Assembly: GCA_030596145.1 (NCBI GenBank)
Contig: JAUVKS010000033.1
Location: forward strand, 1-11,266
DNA length: 11,266 bases
Source of the DNA: Pseudomonadota bacterium
Lineage (GTDB): Bacteria > Desulfobacterota > Syntrophia > Syntrophales > JADFWA01
Direction of reading: 5' to 3'
Part shown: one piece after another, positions 1 through 5,551 of the stretch
Layout: each line of letters begins with the position of its first letter
Position numbering within the stretch: the stretch's first letter is position 1
Made by a program: the position numbers and the translations under genes
The notes under the pieces: model-generated
Databases searched by the model: none
What the model saw: the letters and a program-made list of their open reading frames with translations, nothing else
What the model was told of the DNA's origin: nothing

Positions 1-728
1 TTAGCCTCCAACATCTCATGGAATTGCCCAATATGGCTTTCAAAACGTACGATCTCCTCGGTAATGTCGCTCTTTTCAGCCATGATCGCAACCTCCTGAC
101 ACAATCTTATCTCATCAATCTCGATTCCCTCTGTTAACTCCTTTATGCGATCCGAAAGTCTCTCTTTATACTCGATGATAATCTGAGGAGTCCTTAACTT
201 TACAGAATTGAGACAATTCTTGATAATGTCAAGTCGTGATAGAAAATCTCTGTAGATAACCTCTCCCTCCTTCTCCCTCATCTCAATCAGTGCATCAACT
301 GAATGATCAAGCGTCTTTTCAATCTCTTCCCAGGCAGCCGCCAGATCCATCTCAACCTCTGAAGGAACAATGGCACCCTTAAGCCCGGCAATCATATTAA
401 GATTTATTTCATCCTTCAGGTTAAACTCCTGCTTCATCCGGTCCAACAAAGCATAATAATTGCGAATGAGCGGAAGATTCAGCTCAAATTTCCCTTCATC
501 TTCCAGACTCAGACCTCCGGGATTTAACTGAACACTTACTTCCACCCTGCCCCTGGAGAATCTTTCACTTATCTTTTTTTTAATCTTTGCTTCCAGCGGC
601 AAAAGTATGCCAGGAAGACGAATAGAAATATCCAAATTACGATGGTTGACAGATCTGATCTCTACAACCAACCGCTCACCTTTCAGGTCAGATTCCGCCC
701 TGCCGTAACCCGTCATGCTTCTTATCAT
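1..728 (-). CDS. yicC: YicC family endoribonuclease, C-terminus cut by window edge
   Basis: My translation of the minus strand from the ATG at 726-728 gives 242 complete codons with no stop before the window edge. It opens with MIRSMTGYGR, the hallmark start of the YicC/YloC family, followed by EIRSVNHRNLDI near residue 23. The last visible part contains EVAIMAEKSDITEEIVRFES, the conserved block of the DUF1732 C-terminal domain. Family members are about 290 residues long, so roughly the last 50 residues lie outside the window. YicC proteins are endoribonucleases linked to RNA turnover and stationary-phase survival; the family function is known, its targets here are not. The start is chosen from the conserved N-terminus; upstream there is only a weak GGGG-type ribosome binding site. 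In related genomes the next gene downstream is often gmk or a remA-like gene, which would lie outside this window. Confidence 0.95.
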   Translation of the reverse strand, partial: MIRSMTGYGRAESDLKGERLVVEIRSVNHRNLDISIRLPGILLPLEAKIKKKISERFSRGRVEVSVQLNPGGLSLEDEGKFELNLPLIRNYYALLDRMKQEFNLKDEINLNMIAGLKGAIVPSEVEMDLAAAWEEIEKTLDHSVDALIEMREKEGEVIYRDFLSRLDIIKNCLNSVKLRTPQIIIEYKERLSDRIKELTEGIEIDEIRLCQEVAIMAEKSDITEEIVRFESHIGQFHEMLEA

Positions 729-753
729 CTTAGTTTATATCCCCAGTTTTGGA

Positions 754-949
754 TTGTAGGGTCGGGTTTTATACCCGACCGCAAACGGTGGCATGAGACC
801 TTTGAATTTTGCCCTAAATAGTCTAAATGGTCATTCCCGTGCAAACGGGAATCCAGTATTTTCAACTCCTTATGGATTCCCACATTCGTGGGAATAACAG
901 AAAGGGCGCGTTTTTCAAAGTTCTTGGCATATAAAATGCCACCCTACAA
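754..949. repeat. Composite repeat with TTGTAGGGT / ACCCTACAA ends
   Basis: The 196-base stretch starts with TTGTAGGGT and ends with its exact reverse complement ACCCTACAA. Just inside the left end is a perfect 8-bp hairpin at 760-780 (GGTCGGGT, loop TTTAT, ACCCGACC). Next comes AACGGTGGCA at 784-793. The right end has a 6-bp hairpin at 925-941 (TGGCAT, loop ATAAA, ATGCCA). The left 45 bases match the reverse complement of 10883-10927 at 37 positions, including 25 of the first 27. A different repeat (830-898) lies in the middle. This suggests a dispersed palindromic element interrupted by a second one; that history is inferred. Confidence 0.65.
830..898. repeat. ATTCCC-type double-hairpin dispersed repeat
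   Basis: Two hairpins stand close together: ATTCCCGT, loop GCAA, ACGGGAAT at 833-852, and ATTCCCAC, loop ATTC, GTGGGAAT at 876-895. The left unit continues as CCAG and the right unit begins TGG, so the whole element is also an imperfect inverted repeat of its two halves. This pattern (TCATTCCC...GGAATCC...GGATTCCC...GGGAATAAC) matches a REP-like intergenic element found in many proteobacterial genomes. No transposase is nearby, so if it moves it would depend on one elsewhere. Confidence 0.7.
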
Positions 950-1001
950 AGTTGTCGAAACCTGTATTTAATTTATTTCAGTAAAATGTTTTGAACAAGA
1001 G

Positions 1002-1028
1002 TTTCTCCCGCACTTGATGCGGGGGAAA
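1002..1028. repeat. CCCGCA hairpin downstream of DUF4416 gene
   Basis: An 11-bp stem (one G-T wobble) closes around the loop CTTGA; its core is CCCGCA at 1007-1012 and TGCGGG at 1018-1023. It lies 10 bases past the stop codon of the minus-strand DUF4416 gene. On the minus strand no T-run follows the stem, so it is not a canonical intrinsic terminator, though it could stabilise the 3' end of the message. The stem resembles dispersed CCCGCA-type repeats seen in other proteobacteria. Confidence 0.5.
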
Positions 1029-1038
1029 ATTATATTTT

Positions 1039-1572
1039 TCAAGTCTCCGCCTCTCTCAATTGCACAAGATACTTTTCTCTTATCCTGTTAAACATTTCTA
1101 TGATATTTTTCCCAGCGTAATCGGGATAAGTCCATTCGAGCGGATGAAAGGTCTTATCCCTGTAAATCAAAGTTAAATCGGCATATATGCCATCCCTTAG
1201 ATAGGGACGATGCGCATAACTCTTACCTGTGGCAAGTATCAAATGATACTTGGATATATAGCCCGGATCTATGTTTACCCTTCTTTTGCCGTCACTTAAA
1301 AATCTCTCCTCAATGCCGTTGGTAAAAACCTTAATTTCAGGAAGAGATTCCGGCCTTATAACCTCCTCAAACGAAACAAATCTCCTGATCAGGGATTGTC
1401 CCATCTCCTTTACGTAATAATTGGTATAATCAAAAGGTATAAATTCACTTATAAAGTCTGCTCTTCCATATTCTTTTAATAACTCTTTCAACACCTCCGC
1501 TAATAAATATTTATTTGCAGAGAATATACTCGATATCAGCTTTACCGGCTCCGGCCTATTCGGTTTACTCAT
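1039..1572 (-). CDS. DUF4416 family protein
   Basis: This 177-residue protein matches the DUF4416 family over its whole length. Recognisable blocks are PVKLISSIF at residues 9-17, FDYTNYYVKEMG at 47-58, VNIDPGYIS at 99-107, LILATGKSYAHRPYLRDGIY at 111-130 and HPLEWTYPDY at 143-152. No signal peptide or membrane segment is seen, so it should be cytoplasmic. The family has no established function. The conserved polar and aromatic residues (Asp102, His121, Arg122, Tyr130, Trp147) would fit a catalytic or ligand-binding role, but that is inference. The start ATG has a GGAG ribosome binding site 9 bases upstream. In bacteria of this kind DUF4416 genes are often seen beside yicC, as here, which hints at a shared role in RNA or ribosome-linked metabolism without proving it. 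Confidence 0.88.
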   Translation of the reverse strand: MSKPNRPEPVKLISSIFSANKYLLAEVLKELLKEYGRADFISEFIPFDYTNYYVKEMGQSLIRRFVSFEEVIRPESLPEIKVFTNGIEERFLSDGKRRVNIDPGYISKYHLILATGKSYAHRPYLRDGIYADLTLIYRDKTFHPLEWTYPDYAGKNIIEMFNRIREKYLVQLREAET

Positions 1573-1587
1573 AAGTAACTACTCCGC

Positions 1588-1723
1588 CACTAAGACACAA
1601 AGGCACAAGGTGTAAGAAATTAATTATATTTTTCCATAATCTCCGGAAATTTTTATTAATCAAATGCCTCTGGTTATCATAAATTATGATCTGATTTTAG
1701 TGACTTCGTGTCTTTGTGACTGA
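1588..1723. repeat. Octanucleotide arrays in inverted orientation
   Basis: Left array: CACTAAGA, CACAAAGG, CACAAGGT (1588-1611). Right array: GTGACTTC, GTGTCTTT, GTGACTGA (1700-1723). Each is three tandem 8-base units, and the two are rough reverse complements: 13 of 15 bases agree between 1592-1606 and the complement of 1700-1714. About 88 AT-rich bases separate them, including the inverted repeat ATCATAAATTATGAT at 1676-1690. The array pair fills the gap between the two minus-strand genes. CACAAAGGCAC-type repeats of this sort are common intergenic elements in several bacterial groups. Confidence 0.65.
1623..1628 (-). promoter_or_regulatory. Candidate -10 box for DUF4416 gene
   Basis: On the minus strand a perfect TATAAT lies about 50 bases upstream of the DUF4416 start. 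There is no good -35 box at the normal distance; the nearest match, TTTCCG, is spaced at only 15 bases. The AT-rich inverted repeat at 1676-1690 lies upstream. The site is suggestive only, since the region is AT-rich overall. Confidence 0.3.
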
Positions 1724-1725
1724 AC

Positions 1726-2712
1726 TCATAACATCTCTCTAAGTTCCTCCTGTGAAACAGTAGCAGTTCCCACCTTCCCCACCACAATCCCGGCTGCATG
1801 GTTTGCGAGCACCGCGGCCTCTTTAAATGTTGCCCCGGCAGCCATACAGAGGGCCAAGATGCCTATCACTGTATCTCCTGCACCGGTCACATCAAAAACC
1901 TCCCTGGCAACAGCAGAAATATGAGTAATGCTGCCACCATTTTCAAAAAGGCTCATTCCCTCCTCACCCCTGGTTATCAGTACAGCCTTAAACCCAAATC
2001 TCTCAAGAAGAGTTTCTCCGTTCTTGATAAGATCCTCCTCGCTTGTAATCTCCATTCCGAGGGCACGCCCGGCCTCATAATGATTGGGCGTTATCACATC
2101 AAAGTCCTGATAGAGGGAAAAATCGTTTTGTTTCGGGTCAATACAAACCACAACATCCCTCCCGGATACTACCTCACTGACCCCCTTTAACAGCCTTTCC
2201 GAAATGATACCTTTGCTGTAATCCGAAATGACAATTGCACCCAAGTCATCCCGTATCGTCTCAACATATTCTACCATCTTTTCAACACTATCCAAACTTA
2301 CAGACTGCTTATTTTCCCTGTCAAATCTTACCACCTGCTGACTGTGGGCTATAATCCTTGTTTTCACAGTGGTGGGGCGATCATGCTCCACAATAATACC
2401 ATTGGTATCTATATTCATCTCTCTGAACTTGCGTATTAACAACCTCCCCATGTCATCAGGCCCTATAATACCTGTTACATGAACCTTCCCCCCCACAGAA
2501 GATATGTTATTCAATACATTGGCCGAACCGCCGAGAAGGAAATTCTCCGAAGTAACCTCAACAACAGGAACCGGTGCCTCCGGGGATATACGGGAAACCT
2601 TCCCCCATATAAACTGGTCAACCATTAAATCTCCCACCACCACAACCTTTGACCTAGAGAATTCATCAATTATTTCCAGTGCTCTTTTTGTACTAACAAT
2701 CTTCTGCACCAT
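1726..2712 (-). CDS. rfaE1: D-glycero-beta-D-manno-heptose-7-phosphate kinase (RfaE domain I / HldA type)
   Basis: This 328-residue protein is a PfkB/ribokinase-fold kinase that phosphorylates heptose 7-phosphate at C1 to the 1,7-bisphosphate, a step toward ADP-heptose for the LPS inner core. Diagnostic motifs are VVVGDLMVDQFIWG (24-37), SRISPEAPVPV (40-50), GGSANV (61-66), ISDYSKG (162-168) and DVTGAGDT (274-281), where Asp280 is the expected catalytic base. The length fits the kinase domain alone: the C-terminal nucleotidyltransferase domain of bifunctional HldE is absent and must come from a separate gene if the pathway is complete. A GGAGGT ribosome binding site lies directly before the ATG, with a second purine-rich GGGGAGGAG a little further up. 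The gene is followed by the octanucleotide arrays and then the DUF4416 gene on the same strand. No membrane segments are present; the enzyme is cytoplasmic. Confidence 0.93.
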   Translation of the reverse strand: MVQKIVSTKRALEIIDEFSRSKVVVVGDLMVDQFIWGKVSRISPEAPVPVVEVTSENFLLGGSANVLNNISSVGGKVHVTGIIGPDDMGRLLIRKFREMNIDTNGIIVEHDRPTTVKTRIIAHSQQVVRFDRENKQSVSLDSVEKMVEYVETIRDDLGAIVISDYSKGIISERLLKGVSEVVSGRDVVVCIDPKQNDFSLYQDFDVITPNHYEAGRALGMEITSEEDLIKNGETLLERFGFKAVLITRGEEGMSLFENGGSITHISAVAREVFDVTGAGDTVIGILALCMAAGATFKEAAVLANHAAGIVVGKVGTATVSQEELREML

Positions 2713-2982
2713 TTACCTCCGAATCTCCTCCCCTGCCATGTCCAAGCTATCTCAAGAATCACAACCAGACCAGCATATGCCGGCTTCAACCCTAATTTCC
2801 TTATTCTTTCAGAACTCGCTACAAACCGTGTGAGATCTTCCCTTCATTCATATATTGAGAGCGTTGCATAACCACCAAAAGCTGTATAGGGTTCTGAGCA
2901 TCGATAAATCATATTTCTAAAAGCTTTATGCAGTTCCAGTTGTACAAAGCTTGCAAATCATCATTCGTTTTATAATCTTAGG

Positions 2983-3011
2983 ATGTTATTATTGTACACA
3001 AATTTTGTCAA
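2983..3011 (-). promoter_or_regulatory. Candidate sigma-70 promoter reading toward rfaE1
   Basis: On the minus strand a perfect -35 box TTGACA (3006-3011) is followed after 17 bases by TAACAT (2983-2988, four of six matches to the -10 consensus). Transcription would begin near 2976, giving a leader of about 265 bases before the rfaE1 start. The inverted sequences at 2981-2997 and 3034-3063 overlap or flank it and could bind a regulator. A promoter closer to the gene is not excluded. Confidence 0.45.
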
Positions 3012-3237
3012 TCCTTTTCTCGGAAAGTAAGCAGATAACATCCCCATATGACGTACAATAACAGAAGCGCTCATTTTTCAAAAAGAAAGGTCTTGAATAT
3101 CTCTCAAAAATGTTGGAGAATGAGAAATATATTCAATGGTTCCCCCTAATCAGGAAAGTTACTCCATACCAAAGCTGAGGAATCTTATGATTAAAAGGGG
3201 CAGAGTTGAAGGGAAGAGATTTTTAAAATTCTTCGTA

Positions 3238-3255
3238 TTACTGCTTACTGCTTAC
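3238..3255. repeat. Heptanucleotide repeat (TTACTGC, 2.6 copies)
   Basis: TTACTGC TTACTGC TTAC is a perfect 7-base tandem repeat. It lies about 30 bases upstream of the start codon at 3284 and just before its ribosome binding site. No inverted partner array is seen here, unlike the other arrays in this window. Confidence 0.6.
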
Positions 3256-3283
3256 AAACAACAAATAATAAGGGAGGTATTTT

Positions 3284-3733
3284 ATGTATCAAGCATTTGG
3301 AGACAAGCTGATTGCAGTTACCGAACGCTATGCAGAAGAAATTGCTAAAGAATGGTGCAAAGCCGTGAGGACAAATCCAAGGACACCATCATACCATTCC
3401 ATGTCACAGGATGAGTGTTACCCCATTGCCCTGGATTTCTACGCAAATCATCTGAGACCGCTGTACTTTAGTAAAAAACCCTACACGGAAGTGCAGGACT
3501 ATTTCGAAAGGTTCGCCGAAAATAGTTATAAGGCAGGTCACCCCGTACATGAAGCCGCATATGCCCTCATGATGATGAGAAGACACATATGGTTTTATGC
3601 CGATTTCCAGGCATATTTTACTTCGAGTCTTGAGCAGTATCAGGCAGTAGAAAGTATTAATAGAACGATAAACTTCTTCGATCACGGCACATATTATTTC
3701 ATCAAAAAATGTGCTGAATTGATCCAAAAATAA
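3284..3733 (+). CDS. Small stand-alone protein resembling RsbRD N-terminal sensor domain
   Basis: A 149-residue, probably all-helical cytoplasmic protein with no signal peptide. It resembles the RsbRD N-terminal domain family (globin-like fold, normally the sensory front end of RsbR-type or histidine-kinase proteins). The matching features are EWCKAVRTNPRTPSYHSM (23-40), a Gly-x-Pro turn KAGHPVHEA (83-91), the helix ALMMMRRHIWFYADFQ (94-109) and the end block FFDHGTYY (131-138). Here the domain stands alone, with no STAS, kinase or other output domain. The ATG at 3284 has a strong GGGAGGT ribosome binding site 5-6 bases upstream, which decides the start. The gene is monocistronic by its layout: it has a long upstream gap and a large hairpin directly after the stop. 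The family assignment is from memory of sequence patterns and is moderately sure; ligand and partner are unknown. Confidence 0.65.
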   Translation: MYQAFGDKLIAVTERYAEEIAKEWCKAVRTNPRTPSYHSMSQDECYPIALDFYANHLRPLYFSKKPYTEVQDYFERFAENSYKAGHPVHEAAYALMMMRRHIWFYADFQAYFTSSLEQYQAVESINRTINFFDHGTYYFIKKCAELIQK

Positions 3734-3740
3734 CCTGAAG

Positions 3741-3790
3741 ATGCCAGAATGCCCCGAGTGCACAGAACGGGGTGTTCTGGCATTGTTTCA
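3741..3790 (+). terminator. Large hairpin, likely terminator
   Basis: Eight bases after the stop codon of the small sensor-like gene, ATGCCAGAATGCCCCG (3741-3756) pairs with CGGGGTGTTCTGGCAT (3768-3783) over 16 positions, two of them G-U wobbles, around an 11-base loop. Only a broken T-tract (TGTTT) follows, so termination may be imperfect. It separates this gene from lysS. Confidence 0.7.
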
Positions 3791-3892
3791 TAAGCATGAC
3801 TTAACAGAAGGCCTTTGAAAGTAGTACCATGAAACACAAAGCCCCCACACATATATATCGCAAGACCTAACCCTTTTTAACTCAAATCTCTC

Positions 3893-3919
3893 TTGACTAA
3901 ATCATTGAAAAAATATAGT
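3893..3919 (+). promoter_or_regulatory. Candidate lysS promoter, short spacer
   Basis: TTGACT (3893-3898) is followed after 15 bases by TATAGT (3914-3919). Both boxes fit sigma-70 well, but the spacer is two bases shorter than ideal. An alternative -10, TATACT at 3931-3936, lies inside the adjacent palindrome but has no well-placed -35. Either would give a short leader of roughly 20-40 bases before lysS. Confidence 0.35.
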
Positions 3920-3930
3920 TACCTCAAACT

Positions 3931-3944
3931 TATACTATAGTATA
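3931..3944. promoter_or_regulatory. Perfect 14-bp palindrome upstream of lysS
   Basis: TATACTATAGTATA is an exact palindrome ending 18 bases before the lysS ATG. It overlaps a -10-like TATACT and lies just before the ribosome binding site. It could be an operator for a dimeric regulator, or simply AT-rich promoter sequence; no known operator consensus is recognised. Confidence 0.35.
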
Positions 3945-3962
3945 GTGAAGCAGGTGTTTTTT

Positions 3963-5438
3963 ATGGAAGAAAGTGAACTTCTCAAGAAAAGAAAAGAAAA
4001 GATAGAATCTCTCAAGGCCGACGGCATTGACCTATATCCCAATGATGTCAAAGTGACTGCCACCACGGAGGAAGTTTTGACCCGCTTTGGCGATATGGAG
4101 GGAGATGCTCTCACACAGCTAAACGAGAAATTCACACTGGCCGGAAGGCTTATGGCCGCGAGAAAGTTCGGCAAGGCGGCATTTGTCAACATTCAGGACA
4201 GGAAGGGGAAAATTCAGGCATATATCAAGAAGGATACCGTGGGGGGAAATGCCTTTTCTCTCTTCAAGAGACTCGATATAGGGGATATCATCTCCGTCAC
4301 CGGGAAGGTCTTCAAGACAAAGACCGGAGAATTGACTGTCGAAGCGAAGGAGATTCGACTTTTGTCAAAGGCGATGAACCCTCTACCCGAAAAGTGGCAT
4401 GGTCTCACCGATATCGAAACGAGATACCGGCAACGACATCTTGATCTCATAGTCAACCCGAAGGTCAGGGAAGCATTTTACACAAGAAGCCGCATCATTC
4501 AACTGATGCGTAAATTTATGGATGACAGGGACTTCCTCGAGGTGGAAACACCCATGATGCAGCCTGTAGCCGGTGGTGCCATGGCACGTCCTTTTAAAAC
4601 ATATCACAACGCCCTCGGAATGGATTTCTACCTCAGGATAGCGCCTGAACTCTACCTGAAACGCCTCGTTGTGGGTGGAATGGAGAAAGTCTATGAAATA
4701 AACAGAAACTTCAGAAATGAAGGTGTATCCACATTCCATAATCCGGAATTCACCATGATGGAGTTTTATCAGGCCTATGCGACCTATGAAGATCTGATGG
4801 TCATGACGGAGGAGTTGATAACCTATATTTTACAGGAACTTTATGACTCCTTTATAATCAATTACCAGGGGACTGAAGTAGACTTTACGCCCCCCTGGCA
4901 GCGGATGACCGTCAAGGAAGCCATCAAAAAATACTGCAAGATCGATCCCGATGTTCTTGAAGACACAGAAAAGGCCGTGAAATACGCAAGAGGGCTGGGT
5001 CTCACGATCAAGGAAGGCGAACCGCTTGGAAAAGTAATTATGGAAATATTCGACGAAACGGTGGAGGAAAATTTAGTCCGGCCGACCTTCATCACGAGTT
5101 ATCCCATAGAGGTCTCACCACTCTCGAAGAAAAGCGCCGGCAACCCGGCGTTTGTCGACCGCTTTGAACTCTATATATGCGGTAAAGAGATTGCCAATGC
5201 CTTCTCGGAACTAAATGACCCCGTGGACCAGCGGGAGCGGTTTATGATGCAGCTTGAGGCAAGAGAAGCGGGAGATTTGGAGGCACACGAAATGGATGAG
5301 GATTATATCGGGGCACTGGAATACGGCATGCCTCCAACGGCAGGTGAAGGAATAGGAATAGACAGGCTGGTCATGCTATTTACCGATTCTGCCTCTATCA
5401 GAGATGTTATCCTCTTTCCTCATATGAGGAAGAAATAA
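3963..5438 (+). CDS. lysS: Lysyl-tRNA synthetase, class II
   Basis: A 491-residue class II lysyl-tRNA synthetase that activates lysine with ATP and charges tRNA-Lys in the cytoplasm. The N-terminal OB-fold anticodon-binding domain spans about residues 58-135 (AGRLMAARKFGKAAFVNIQD). The catalytic core has the motif 2 block NRNFRNEGVSTFHNPEFTMM (247-266), preceded by ELYLKRLVVGGMEKVYEI (229-246), and the motif 3 block GIGIDRLVMLF (463-473). The length is normal for the bacterial family. I chose the ATG at 3963 over an in-frame GTG at 3945: it gives the usual MEESELLKKRKEK start and has AGGTG about 7 bases upstream, whereas the GTG overlaps the end of the palindrome region. It is the first gene of the plus-strand run; lolC follows after 113 bases of repeat sequence. 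A lysS-lol-bam order is familiar in deltaproteobacterial genomes. Confidence 0.97.
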   Translation: MEESELLKKRKEKIESLKADGIDLYPNDVKVTATTEEVLTRFGDMEGDALTQLNEKFTLAGRLMAARKFGKAAFVNIQDRKGKIQAYIKKDTVGGNAFSLFKRLDIGDIISVTGKVFKTKTGELTVEAKEIRLLSKAMNPLPEKWHGLTDIETRYRQRHLDLIVNPKVREAFYTRSRIIQLMRKFMDDRDFLEVETPMMQPVAGGAMARPFKTYHNALGMDFYLRIAPELYLKRLVVGGMEKVYEINRNFRNEGVSTFHNPEFTMMEFYQAYATYEDLMVMTEELITYILQELYDSFIINYQGTEVDFTPPWQRMTVKEAIKKYCKIDPDVLEDTEKAVKYARGLGLTIKEGEPLGKVIMEIFDETVEENLVRPTFITSYPIEVSPLSKKSAGNPAFVDRFELYICGKEIANAFSELNDPVDQRERFMMQLEAREAGDLEAHEMDEDYIGALEYGMPPTAGEGIGIDRLVMLFTDSASIRDVILFPHMRKK

Positions 5439-5442
5439 AAAA

Positions 5443-5515
5443 TAGTTTAATTGGTTTTATTAGTTTAATTGGTTAACTGACAGAACTAATTCAACCAATA
5501 GACCCAATAAATCCG
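5443..5515. repeat. Nonanucleotide arrays in inverted orientation
   Basis: Four 9-base units TAGTTTAAT, TGGTTTTAT, TAGTTTAAT, TGGTTAACT run from 5443 to 5478, so a 14-base word repeats exactly with an 18-base period (5443-5456 and 5461-5474). After a short spacer come CAACCAATA and GACCCAATA (5492-5509), rough inverted copies; ATTGGTT at 5468-5474 pairs exactly with AACCAAT at 5493-5499. The array pair starts 4 bases after the lysS stop and fills most of the gap to lolC. Confidence 0.65.
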
Positions 5516-5551
5516 CTTTATTAATATGTGTCTTTGGCACTTGGAACTTCT

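Larger units (their letters stand above)
729..1038. other. Non-coding gap filled with palindromic repeats
   Basis: This 310-base gap between yicC and the DUF4416 gene shows no coding potential on either strand. It is almost entirely hairpin-forming repeat sequence: a GGTCGGGT hairpin, a two-hairpin ATTCCC element, a TGGCAT hairpin and a CCCGCA hairpin, each listed separately. Whether the minus-strand genes on either side are cotranscribed through it cannot be told from sequence. Confidence 0.8.
2713..3283. other. Divergent intergenic region, no convincing gene
   Basis: This 571-base gap separates the minus-strand heptose kinase gene from the plus-strand small protein gene. I see no complete gene. 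A near-perfect palindrome CCAGCATATGCCGG (one G-T pair) lies at 2770-2783. The minus strand has a stop-free stretch at 2670-2843 with protein-like composition but no good start. Two related inverted sequences lie at 2981-2997 and 3034-3063 (GGATGTTAT against GATAACATCC; TATTGTAC against GTACAATAACA) around the kinase promoter candidate. A weak plus-strand promoter candidate, TTGAAT, 17 bases, GAGAAT, lies at 3093-3121. Confidence 0.6.

Noticed and set aside
1002..1028. Intrinsic terminator for the DUF4416 gene
   Set aside because: The stem is good, but no T-run follows it on the minus strand; it is listed as a repeat hairpin instead.
729..1038. Insertion sequence remnant with transposase
   Set aside because: Inverted ends and nested palindromes are present, but no transposase-like coding remnant is visible on either strand.
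1588..1723. CRISPR-like array
   Set aside because: The units are 8 bases long with no spacers of regular size, and no cas genes are present; the 7- and 9-base arrays fail the same test.
1726..2712. Bifunctional HldE (kinase plus nucleotidyltransferase)
   Set aside because: The frame ends after the kinase domain at 328 residues, and the neighbouring DUF4416 gene shows no nucleotidyltransferase motif.
2504..2833. Plus-strand open frame opposite the start of rfaE1
   Set aside because: It is largely antisense to the conserved kinase gene and has no family resemblance or ribosome binding site.
3136..3348. Plus-strand 70-codon open frame before the sensor-like gene
   Set aside because: It overlaps the well-supported gene at 3284 in another frame, covers repeat sequence and has no recognisable protein pattern.
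3945..3962. GTG start for lysS
   Set aside because: The ATG at 3963 has a better ribosome binding site and gives the usual family N-terminus; the GTG abuts the palindrome.
5528..5551. GTG start for lolC
   Set aside because: It adds eight residues not found in the family; MSYELFIGLRYL is the usual beginning.
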